Shown in pieces: positions 39,166 to 46,235 of a stretch of 64,000 nt of DNA (position 1 is the first letter of the stretch; each line of letters starts with the position of its first letter). The translations under genes and the position numbers were made by a program. The notes beneath the pieces were generated by a model. That model was not told the DNA's origin. It was given only the letters and a program-made list of their open reading frames with translations, and made no database searches. Origin of the DNA: Defluviitalea raffinosedens. Lineage in GTDB: Bacteria > Bacillota > Clostridia > Lachnospirales > Defluviitaleaceae. The stretch covers positions 124,001 to 188,000 of the forward strand of contig NZ_JAFBEP010000004.1 of the NCBI RefSeq assembly GCF_016908775.1, in the 5' to 3' direction.

Positions 39166-40393
39166 GAATCACACCCCCTAGCTTTTTCTTACGTTCTATC
39201 TTTGAGAAAGCCATTAAACTAGGCTTACGGCAAATTAGTTCAAAATCAATATCACTAAGAGGAACCCTATCTCTGATTAAACTCGTATAAATTCCTGCTT
39301 TTTCAATATTACCAATTATAATATAGCCTTTTAGCAGTCCATCTTTTACAAATAGTTTTTTGTACTGACCGGGGATATTTTGAGTATAGACATCTCCTTC
39401 ATAGCTCCCTGCGGTAATCAGATGCAATCCAAAAAAGCCTATAGCATTCATAGGAATTGCTTTATCATATATTTTTTCTCCACCGGCCATATTGGTCCCT
39501 GCACATTCACCCATCATATAGGCATTCGGTAATAAGGCAAGAACTTTATTTTGATCTGTTGTAATATCATGAGACTCACAGCAATCTCCAGCAGCGTATA
39601 TATCAGATAATGAGGTCTGACAGAATTCATCCACTACAATACCTCGGTCAACCTTACCATTAATCTCTTTTATTAAGTTTATATTAGGACGAACCCCTAC
39701 AGCTAAAACCAGCACATCAAAATCAACTTCTTCGCCATTGGACAGTATGGCTTTATGATCTAAAAATTTTGCAACACTGGTATTCAAAATAAACTCAATG
39801 TTTTCTTTTTCTATATGAGATTGAACTACGCTTGCACCTTCTTTGTCTAATATACTGGAAAGAATTCTGTCTGACAGATCCACTACAGTTATACTACTTA
39901 CTTTCTTTCTGATCCCCTCAGCACATTTTAAACCAATCAAGCCCGCACCAATAATTAATACTTTACTATCAGGAGTAAGCGAATTATCCAAATCTTTTGC
40001 ATCATCCAGCGACATAAAAGTAAATTTGCTTTTTACACTTTCCAATCCTTCTACAGACGGAATAAAAGGTTGTGAACCCGTAGCTATAAGCAACTTATCA
40101 TAATGTACTGCTGTATGATCATCAAGTTCGATTTCTTTACGCTCAGGATGAATTTTTACAGCTTCCTTACCAAGTATTGTTTTGCAGTTCATAACCTCAT
40201 AGAAATTATCTTTTCGATATTTCATTCTTTCTTCGTCTGTTTTTCCATATAATAAATAAGATATAAGAGGCCTTGAATATACATGGTAAGGTTCTTTGCT
40301 GATTACTATTATTTCTCCATCTGTATCAATCTTTCTGATTCCTTCAATCGCGCCTACAGCAGCTGCTGAATTTCCAATGATAACGTATTTCAT
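39155..40393 (-). CDS. NAD(P)/FAD-dependent oxidoreductase of the glutamate synthase operon
   Basis: The roughly 412-residue flavoprotein has an FAD-binding Rossmann motif at the N-terminus (MKYVIIGNSAAAVGAIEGI), an NAD(P) motif in the middle (VLIIGAGLIGLKCAEGI) and the FAD-closing DIYAAGDCCES motif. It resembles NADH-dependent nitrite/rubredoxin reductase-type oxidoreductases. Within this operon it probably passes electrons from NAD(P)H to GltB2 through the adjacent 4Fe-4S protein; that is inference. The start is the ATG at 40393 with AGAGGTG. Confidence 0.87.
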   Translation of the reverse strand: MKYVIIGNSAAAVGAIEGIRKIDTDGEIIVISKEPYHVYSRPLISYLLYGKTDEERMKYRKDNFYEVMNCKTILGKEAVKIHPERKEIELDDHTAVHYDKLLIATGSQPFIPSVEGLESVKSKFTFMSLDDAKDLDNSLTPDSKVLIIGAGLIGLKCAEGIRKKVSSITVVDLSDRILSSILDKEGASVVQSHIEKENIEFILNTSVAKFLDHKAILSNGEEVDFDVLVLAVGVRPNINLIKEINGKVDRGIVVDEFCQTSLSDIYAAGDCCESHDITTDQNKVLALLPNAYMMGECAGTNMAGGEKIYDKAIPMNAIGFFGLHLITAGSYEGDVYTQNIPGQYKKLFVKDGLLKGYIIIGNIEKAGIYTSLIRDRVPLSDIDFELICRKPSLMAFSKIERKKKLGGVIHGY

Positions 40394-40397
40394 CTTT

Positions 40398-40826
40398 TCA
40401 CCTCTCTTCAAATACAATTGCGTTATTAGGGCAGCCTTGTACACAATAGGGTGTTCCTTTTATATTATTGGTACATAATTCGCATTTTTGAATCACCCCA
40501 TGATCACTAGGACTAATCGCGCCATAAGGACAACATAAGATACAAGTATAACATCCAACACATTTATTGGTATCAGCAGTAATCACTCCATCATGGATTG
40601 AAAGTGCTCCCGTAATACATCCTTTTACACACAGCGGGTCATCACAGTGTCTACATGATACTGCAAAGTTTATATTATTACCTTCTTCTAACTGAATTCT
40701 TGGATGAATTGATACGTTTTTAAGTGCTTTTGCCATATCTCTTTCATTAGAATTGGCAAAAGCACAATAATATTCGCACAAATGACACCCTAAGCACCAT
40801 TCTTCATTAACATATACTTTTTTCAC
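40398..40826 (-). CDS. 4Fe-4S ferredoxin-type electron-transfer protein
   Basis: The 142-residue protein has several cysteine clusters: CLGCHLCEYYC near the N-terminus, CRHCDDPLCVKGC in the middle and CVGCYTCILCCP plus CELCTNNIKGTPYCVQGCP toward the C-terminus. This suggests up to four [4Fe-4S] clusters, as in DMSO-reductase-type beta subunits. It starts with GTG at 40826, with GGGGGG upstream. It lies between gltB2 and the FAD oxidoreductase with tiny gaps, so a linked electron-transfer role is likely. Confidence 0.88.
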   Translation of the reverse strand: MKKVYVNEEWCLGCHLCEYYCAFANSNERDMAKALKNVSIHPRIQLEEGNNINFAVSCRHCDDPLCVKGCITGALSIHDGVITADTNKCVGCYTCILCCPYGAISPSDHGVIQKCELCTNNIKGTPYCVQGCPNNAIVFEER

Positions 40827-40838
40827 TGAAATCCCCCC

Positions 40839-42344
40839 TTATTCTCCTGCATGCTTAATACCTAGTATTTGAAGTTCTTTTTCATTAAGTCCTACACCTC
40901 TAAGCATCAGACGATTTCCTTTTAAACTTTCTATAGAATTAATACCCATACCACCCATCATTTCTTTGATCTCGTGATTCCATGCCTTCACAAGATTAAT
41001 AAGTCTCTTATAACCAATATTTGGATTCAAACGCTTTACCAATTCAGGTTTTTGGGTTGCTATACCCCAGTTACACTTTCCGCTATGGCAGCTTCTGCAA
41101 AGATGACATCCCAGAGCAATTAAAGCAGCAGTTCCGATATATACAGCATCAGCCCCTAAAGCAATTGCTTTAACAATGTCTCCACTATTCCTAATACTTC
41201 CTCCTACAACAATAGAAACATTGTCTCTTATGCCTTCATCCCTAAGCCTTTGATCCACACTTGCCAGGGCAAGTTCAATAGGAATTCCCACATTGTCTCT
41301 TATTCTTGTAGGAGCAGCACCTGTACCTCCACGAAATCCATCAATGGCAATAATGTCTGCTCCGCTTCGCGCAATACCACTGGCTATTGCCGCCACATTA
41401 TGAACGGCTGCTATTTTAACGATCACTGGCTTTTTATAATCCGTAGCTTCTTTTAAGGAATATACTAATTGTCTTAAATCTTCAATTGAATAAATATCAT
41501 GATGAGGAGCCGGAGAAATAGCATCAGAGCCTTCAGGAACCATTCGAGTTTTAGAAATATCTCCTACGATCTTAGCTCCTGGGAGGTGTCCTCCTATGCC
41601 TGGTTTTGCCCCTTGCCCCATTTTTATTTCAATTGCAGCTCCTGCTTCAAGATAGTCTTTATGCACTCCAAATCTGCCTGACGCAACCTGCACTATCGTA
41701 TGTTTTCCATATTGATAAAAATCTTTATGAAGTCCGCCTTCACCTGTGTTATAAAGGATTCCTGCTTCTTGTGCAGCTCTTGCCAAACTCTCATGAGCAT
41801 TATAACTTATAGAACCGTAGCTCATGGCAGAAAACATAATGGGCATGGCTAATTCAACACCAGCAGATAAATTGTTTACAAGTTTTCCATCCTTGTCTCT
41901 TTCTATTTTATTAGGCTTACTACCCAAAAATACTTTCGTTTCCATAGGCTCACGAAGAGGATCAATGGAAGGATTAGTGACCTGAGAAGCATTAATAAGG
42001 ATTTTATCAAAATAAACAGGAAAATTATTAGGATTTCCCATGCTGGACAGAAGTACTCCGCCACTTTCTGCTTGTTTATATATTTCCGAAATTGATCTGC
42101 CGCTCCAGTTAGCATTTTCCTTAAAGGTATGATCACTTTTTACTATTTTGAGGGCTCTTGTAGGGCAAAGAGATACACACCTGTGGCAATTTACACATAA
42201 GGCATCGTCACTGCACATGATCTTTCTTTCTTCATCGTAACTATGAACTTCATTGGCACACTGTCGTTCACAAACTCTGCAGTTAATGCATCTGTCCATA
42301 TTTCGTACAACTTCGTATTCAGGATATAGATAATTTACCCCCAT
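40839..42344 (-). CDS. Glutamate synthase FMN-binding subunit with N-terminal ferredoxin domain (GltB2)
   Basis: The roughly 501-residue protein begins with a 2x[4Fe-4S] ferredoxin domain (CINCRVCERQC and CVNCHRCVSLCP). It continues as the glutamate synthase central/FMN barrel domain (VELAMPIMFSAMSYGSISYNAHESL, GEGGLHKDFYQYG, KMGQGAKPGIGGHLPG, IIAIDGFRGGTGAAPT, CHLCRSCHSGKCNWGIATQ). It combines ammonia with 2-oxoglutarate. The start is the ATG at 42344, which shares one base with the gltB1 stop (TAATG), with GGAGGTG upstream. The ferredoxin module indicates ferredoxin- or Fe-S-relayed electrons rather than a classic GltD. Confidence 0.93.
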   Translation of the reverse strand: MGVNYLYPEYEVVRNMDRCINCRVCERQCANEVHSYDEERKIMCSDDALCVNCHRCVSLCPTRALKIVKSDHTFKENANWSGRSISEIYKQAESGGVLLSSMGNPNNFPVYFDKILINASQVTNPSIDPLREPMETKVFLGSKPNKIERDKDGKLVNNLSAGVELAMPIMFSAMSYGSISYNAHESLARAAQEAGILYNTGEGGLHKDFYQYGKHTIVQVASGRFGVHKDYLEAGAAIEIKMGQGAKPGIGGHLPGAKIVGDISKTRMVPEGSDAISPAPHHDIYSIEDLRQLVYSLKEATDYKKPVIVKIAAVHNVAAIASGIARSGADIIAIDGFRGGTGAAPTRIRDNVGIPIELALASVDQRLRDEGIRDNVSIVVGGSIRNSGDIVKAIALGADAVYIGTAALIALGCHLCRSCHSGKCNWGIATQKPELVKRLNPNIGYKRLINLVKAWNHEIKEMMGGMGINSIESLKGNRLMLRGVGLNEKELQILGIKHAGE

Positions 42345-43435
42345 TATTTTGCACCTCCATTCAATGTAACTATAACTGGTTCCCCGCCCTGAGGCGCCCA
42401 TACTTTATCTAAGTTCGGCTCTATAATTCGAATGGCACATTCTTCACTTGCTATATACACCGTATCATCTTTTTCTCCAACCACCATGGAACGAAGTTTT
42501 AATCTGTCATTTAGTGCCATAATTCCTCCATCAAATCCTACCAAGATGGAAAATGGCCCGGTAATCAATAAAGATGCGAATGTATTTCGTAAATAAGTGT
42601 ATTTTTCTTTTTCTTCTTTTGGCATTCTGTCAATAACCTGCCAGAATGGAGCTGCAACCACACCGGATATCTCTTCTAAACCAAGTCCTATTTTACGGTT
42701 TAAATAATCAATGATATAAGTGATGACTTCAGTATCTGTTTGTAATGTACATTTATAACCGTACATTTCGATAGATCTTCTATTAGCATCGTAAGAAGAG
42801 ATCTCTCCATTGTGTACTACTGAATAATCCAGCAATGCGAAAGGATGCGCTCCTCCCCACCATCCTGGGGTATTGGTTGGATATCTTCCATGGGCAGTCC
42901 AGCAATAACCTTCATATTCAGAAAGTCTGTAAAATTCTCCAACATCTTCTGGATATCCTACTGCTTTAAAAACGCCCATATTTTTACCACTGGAAAATAC
43001 ATATGCACCATTAATTTTCGTATTTATTTTCATGACACATCTTGCTACAAATTCTTTTTCATCCAACTGACTTTCACTTAATTTGGTCGGAAGGGGTGTC
43101 ACAAAATATCGCCAAATCAGTGGAACATCTGTGATCCCAGGGGTTTTTCTTGTTGGAATTTTAGATAAGTTAATAATATCAAAATGACGTTCTAAAAATT
43201 CTTCACATTCTTTTTTTGAGGTATTTCCATCATAAAATATATGAAATGCATAATAATCTTTATACTCAGGATAGATTCCGTAAGCTGCAAATCCTCCTCC
43301 CAAACCATTTGAGCGGTCATGCATTGTCGCAATGGACTTAATGATCGATTCTCCACTAATTCTTTTACCAGATTTCGAAAAAATTCCCGAGATAGCACAT
43401 CCGGACGGTATCCTTATTTCTCCTTCTTTCAACAT
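42344..43435 (-). CDS. Glutamate synthase glutamine amidotransferase subunit (GltB1)
   Basis: The 363-residue class II glutamine amidotransferase has its likely nucleophile Cys13 in IPSGCAISGIF, implying removal of a short propeptide. Further marks are HGRYPTNTPGWWGGAHPFALLDYSVVHNGEISSYDANRRSIEMYGY and LQTDTEVITYIIDYL. It releases ammonia from glutamine for the GltB2 subunit. A GGAGGTGGG site precedes the ATG. It is the first gene of the operon behind the 43.5 kb promoter and ANTAR-type leader. Confidence 0.92.
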   Translation of the reverse strand: MLKEGEIRIPSGCAISGIFSKSGKRISGESIIKSIATMHDRSNGLGGGFAAYGIYPEYKDYYAFHIFYDGNTSKKECEEFLERHFDIINLSKIPTRKTPGITDVPLIWRYFVTPLPTKLSESQLDEKEFVARCVMKINTKINGAYVFSSGKNMGVFKAVGYPEDVGEFYRLSEYEGYCWTAHGRYPTNTPGWWGGAHPFALLDYSVVHNGEISSYDANRRSIEMYGYKCTLQTDTEVITYIIDYLNRKIGLGLEEISGVVAAPFWQVIDRMPKEEKEKYTYLRNTFASLLITGPFSILVGFDGGIMALNDRLKLRSMVVGEKDDTVYIASEECAIRIIEPNLDKVWAPQGGEPVIVTLNGGAK

Positions 43436-43504
43436 ATTCCCACCTCCAAAAATATCTCTCTTTCTTTAGCTTCAACATATTTCGACATTTATTTCAGTAT
43501 ATAA

Positions 43505-43568
43505 AAAGGCGTTCACCAAATAACAAAAGCACAATTACTGCCTTTGCTGTTATTTGGTGAACGCCTTT
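43505..43568 (-). terminator. Leader terminator of the gltB1 operon
   Basis: A 21-bp perfect inverted repeat (43505-43525 with 43548-43568) encloses an inner hairpin and is followed on the minus strand by TTTTTATAT. Its 5' arm begins with the AAAGGC loop and the GTTCAC arm of the ANTAR-type hairpin, so terminator and ANTAR hairpin are mutually exclusive. It lies about 70 nt before the gltB1 start. Confidence 0.9.
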
Positions 43569-43574
43569 GTTCAC
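43557..43574 (-). promoter_or_regulatory. ANTAR-type hexaloop hairpin in the gltB1 leader
   Basis: On the minus strand GTGAAC-AAAGGC-GTTCAC forms a perfect 6-bp stem with hexaloop AAAGGC, which has the A1 and G4 that ANTAR proteins require. It begins about six bases after the predicted transcription start. Its loop and 3' arm are part of the leader terminator. It is the strongest of the three copies in the window. Confidence 0.8.
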
Positions 43575-43586
43575 TGTAGTAATATA

Positions 43587-43615
43587 ATGATATAGTAAAA
43601 CTACAATTCTGTCAA
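43587..43615 (-). promoter_or_regulatory. Sigma-A promoter of the gltB1 operon
   Basis: On the minus strand TTGACA (complement of 43610-43615) and TATCAT (complement of 43587-43592) are separated by 17 bases. The predicted start near 43580 is just upstream of the ANTAR-type hairpin. Confidence 0.85.
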
Positions 43616-43739
43616 TATTAAATTGAAGGATTTTGAATTTTAATATTCATATTCGAAACAAAAACCTCCTAAAAAATTCCGTTTTAGCCCTTTTAATTGC
43701 AAGTCCATAAATATTTCTTGCAAATTTTAAAAAAATCTA

Positions 43740-43768
43740 TTTACAAATTACTTTTTTAGTGATATACT
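43740..43768 (+). promoter_or_regulatory. Sigma-A promoter of the asnA-remnant/glnN transcript
   Basis: TTTACA (43740-43745) and TATACT (43763-43768) are separated by 17 bases. The predicted start is near 43775, a few bases before the second ANTAR-type hairpin. Confidence 0.83.
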
Positions 43769-43775
43769 ACTTACA

Positions 43776-43793
43776 TAAAGCAAAGGCGCTATA
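43776..43793 (+). promoter_or_regulatory. ANTAR-type hexaloop hairpin in the glnN leader
   Basis: AGC (43779-43781) pairs with GCT (43788-43790) around hexaloop AAAGGC (43782-43787), and two further pairs form beyond one A-A mismatch. The hexaloop is identical to that before gltB1. The loop and 3' arm form the 5' arm of the following terminator. Confidence 0.72.
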
Positions 43794-43823
43794 GGTTAAA
43801 AACCTGTGGCGCCTTATTTTTTT
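43783..43823 (+). terminator. Leader terminator upstream of the asnA remnant and glnN
   Basis: A 15-bp stem (43783-43797 with 43801-43815, including two G-U pairs) with an AAA loop is followed by ATTTTTTT. It lies between the promoter and the first start codon, so read-through must be regulated for glnN to be expressed from this promoter. Confidence 0.9.
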
Positions 43824-43840
43824 GAAAGGAATGGTTGATC

Positions 43841-44050
43841 ATGAAAAAATCAATTATGCCTCAGGGCTATAAACCTGTGCTTAGTCTTTATGAAACTTAG
43901 ACAGCAAAATCTCTTCCATGGGTATTCGTGTAGATGCAAAAGCCCTTGATGAGCAATTAACAAAAGCTGGCTGAGATTAAAAAAAATCTTCCATTCCATA
44001 AGATGCTTTTAAACAGTGATTTTAGAGAAGCAGGAATAGAACTATTATAA
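43841..44050 (+). pseudogene. asnA: Decayed aspartate-ammonia ligase (asnA) remnant
   Basis: A ribosome binding site (GAAAGGA) and ATG at 43841 start MKKSIMPQGYKPVLSLYET, the AsnA N-terminus, which stops at 43898-43900. Directly afterwards, in another frame (43903-43974), comes SKISSMGIRVDAKALDEQL, matching the conserved late-middle AsnA motif (E. coli LSSMGIRVDADTLKHQL). A further frameshift (43970-44050) gives KNLPFHKMLLN, the next AsnA segment, then unrelated residues and a stop. About 230 residues in the middle and the C-terminal GGGIGQSR region are missing. AsnA makes asparagine from aspartate and free ammonia. The remnant sits between an ANTAR-type leader and glnN. Confidence 0.85.
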
Positions 44051-44062
44051 GGAGGAATGATT

Positions 44063-46153
44063 ATGGATATCCCAAATTTATTCGGAAGTATGGTTTTTAA
44101 TGATAAAGTTATGAGAGAAAGACTGCCCAAAGATGTATATAAAGCTTTAAAAAGAACAATCGCTGAGCAAAAACATTTGAATTTAGATGTCGCAAACGTT
44201 GTAGCAAGTGCTATGAAAGAATGGGCAATTGAAAAAGGGGCCACACATTTTACACATTGGTTCCAGCCAATGACCGGTGTAACCGCTGAAAAACATGATA
44301 GTTTTATTTCTCCTACCGGTGACGATCACATAATCATGGAATTTTCAGGAAAAGAACTCGTTAAGGGAGAACCTGATGCTTCAAGTTTTCCAAGCGGCGG
44401 TATTCGATCAACTTTCGAAGCGCGCGGATATACTGCCTGGGATCCGACTTCATATGCATTTGTAAAGGATAACACCCTTTATATCCCAACAGCTTTCTGC
44501 TCTTATAGTGGAGAGGCTCTTGACAAAAAGACTCCTCTACTCCGTTCTATGGAAGTTATTAATCGCGAAGCTAAAAGAATATTAAAGCTTTTTGGAAATG
44601 ACAATGTAAAAAGAGTTATGGCAACTGTAGGTCCTGAGCAAGAATATTTTTTAATAGATAAGGAATTATATGAAAAACGTCCTGATTTAATTTATTGCAG
44701 CAGAACTTTATTTGGTGCAAGACCTCCAAAAGGTCAGGAATTAGAAGATCACTATTTTGCTTCTATTAAACCAAGAGTTTCCGCCTTTATGAAAGAATTA
44801 GACGAAGAGCTTTGGAAACTTGGTGTGCTCGCTAAAACCAAACACAATGAGGTTGCTCCAGCCCAACATGAAATCGCTCCAATATTCTCAACAGTTAATA
44901 TTGCAGCAGACCATAACCAATTGGTTATGGAACTCATGAAAAAAATTGCAAACAAACATAATTTGGTTTGTCTGTTGCATGAAAAACCATTTGCCGGTGT
45001 TAATGGAAGTGGAAAGCATAATAACTGGTCCATTTCAACCGATACCGGTATAAATCTTCTAGAGCCAGGAGAAACTCCTTACGAAAATGCACAATTTTTA
45101 CTTTTCTTGGCCGCCGTAATCAAAGCAGTGGATGAATATCAAGATCTGCTCCGTATATCTGTAGCAAGTGCAGGAAATGATCATAGATTAGGCGCTAACG
45201 AAGCACCTCCTGCTATTATCTCTATTTTCCTTGGAGAAGAACTAACAGAAATTTTAGAATCCATTGAAAATGATACCTGCTACAATCAAAAAGAAAAATG
45301 TCAAATGGAAATCGGTGCAACTGTGCTTCCTCATTTCCCTAAAGATACTACCGACAGAAACAGAACTTCACCATTTGCCTTTACAGGTAACAAATTTGAA
45401 TTTAGAATGCTGGGTTCCAGTTCCTCTATCTCTGATCCAAATGTTATTCTTAACACAATTGTTGCAGAAAGTCTGTCTCAATTTGCAGATCGACTTGAAG
45501 CTGCTTCTGATTTTAAATCAGAATTAACTGCAATCATCAAAGAAACGATCAAGGAACATAAGAGAATTATATTTAATGGCAATAACTACTCTGAAGAATG
45601 GGTTAAAGAGTCTGAAAAGCGAGGACTTTTAAATCTTAAGTCTACAGTTGAAGCGATTCCATATCTTATCGCTGAAAAAAATATAAAATTATTTACTAAA
45701 CACAATATTTTCTCAGAAGCAGAAATCTTTGCAAGATATCACATAATGTTAGAAGAATATATTAAAGTACTTAACATTGAAGCTTTGACCTTACTTGACA
45801 TGACAAAGAGAGGAATTATTCCTTCTGTTATAAGCTATCTGAAAGATTTGACTGAAGTTGTTGTAAATAAAAAATCTATTAGCAAAGATTTGAACTGTAA
45901 ACTTGAAGAAGCATTAATTGAATCGATTTCCGATTCAACTGCTTGTCTCTACAAGAATATCGAAAAGCTGGATAATGCAATCCTTGAAGCTAAAAATCAA
46001 AACAATCTGCTAGATACTGCAAAATATTATCGTGAAGTAGTATATATCGCAATGCAAGAGCTTAGAAGCGTAATCGATAATCTTGAAATCAAAGTTGGTA
46101 AAAAATATTGGGCTTACCCAACTTACGGTGAACTTTTATATAGTGTTTATTAA
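44063..46153 (+). CDS. glnN: Glutamine synthetase, type III (GlnN)
   Basis: The roughly 696-residue protein matches the large dodecameric GSIII family: [98 protein letters not shown] and GAPP-like [16 protein letters not shown]. It makes glutamine. The start is set at the ATG at 44063 with GGAGG seven bases away; an ATG two codons earlier is inside the site. It follows the decayed asnA by 12 nt and is probably expressed from that promoter through the ANTAR-type leader. A third ANTAR-type hairpin follows its stop. Confidence 0.95.
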   Translation: MDIPNLFGSMVFNDKVMRERLPKDVYKALKRTIAEQKHLNLDVANVVASAMKEWAIEKGATHFTHWFQPMTGVTAEKHDSFISPTGDDHIIMEFSGKELVKGEPDASSFPSGGIRSTFEARGYTAWDPTSYAFVKDNTLYIPTAFCSYSGEALDKKTPLLRSMEVINREAKRILKLFGNDNVKRVMATVGPEQEYFLIDKELYEKRPDLIYCSRTLFGARPPKGQELEDHYFASIKPRVSAFMKELDEELWKLGVLAKTKHNEVAPAQHEIAPIFSTVNIAADHNQLVMELMKKIANKHNLVCLLHEKPFAGVNGSGKHNNWSISTDTGINLLEPGETPYENAQFLLFLAAVIKAVDEYQDLLRISVASAGNDHRLGANEAPPAIISIFLGEELTEILESIENDTCYNQKEKCQMEIGATVLPHFPKDTTDRNRTSPFAFTGNKFEFRMLGSSSSISDPNVILNTIVAESLSQFADRLEAASDFKSELTAIIKETIKEHKRIIFNGNNYSEEWVKESEKRGLLNLKSTVEAIPYLIAEKNIKLFTKHNIFSEAEIFARYHIMLEEYIKVLNIEALTLLDMTKRGIIPSVISYLKDLTEVVVNKKSISKDLNCKLEEALIESISDSTACLYKNIEKLDNAILEAKNQNNLLDTAKYYREVVYIAMQELRSVIDNLEIKVGKKYWAYPTYGELLYSVY

Positions 46154-46154
46154 A

Positions 46155-46168
46155 GCACAAAGGCGTGT
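46155..46168 (+). promoter_or_regulatory. ANTAR-type hexaloop hairpin between glnN and amt
   Basis: GCAC (46155-46158) pairs with GTGT (46165-46168, one G-U) around the same hexaloop AAAGGC (46159-46164). Two more pairs form beyond a mismatch. It begins right after the glnN stop codon, and its loop and 3' arm are shared with the next terminator. Confidence 0.68.
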
Positions 46169-46206
46169 ATTCTATACTGTAATATGGAATGCACGCCTTT
46201 ATTTAT
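46159..46206 (+). terminator. Intercistronic terminator between glnN and amt
   Basis: A 14-bp stem (46159-46172 with 46187-46200, one G-U) with an inner 4-bp stem is followed by a short T-rich tract (ATTTATATA). It overlaps the ANTAR-type hairpin, so it is likely a conditional terminator controlling amt. Confidence 0.8.
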
Positions 46207-46235
46207 ATATTTAATCATTTAAAGGGGGAATAAAT

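Noticed and set aside
43526-43547. Second CAAAGGCA copy inside the gltB1 leader terminator, considered as the other ANTAR hairpin
   Set aside because: The bases flanking AAAGGC there do not pair to close a hexaloop; the segment instead forms an inner stem with a 7-base loop.
43957-44244. Minus-strand 95-codon open frame
   Set aside because: It is antisense to the start of glnN and to the asnA remnant; no ribosome binding site, and the other strand explains the region.
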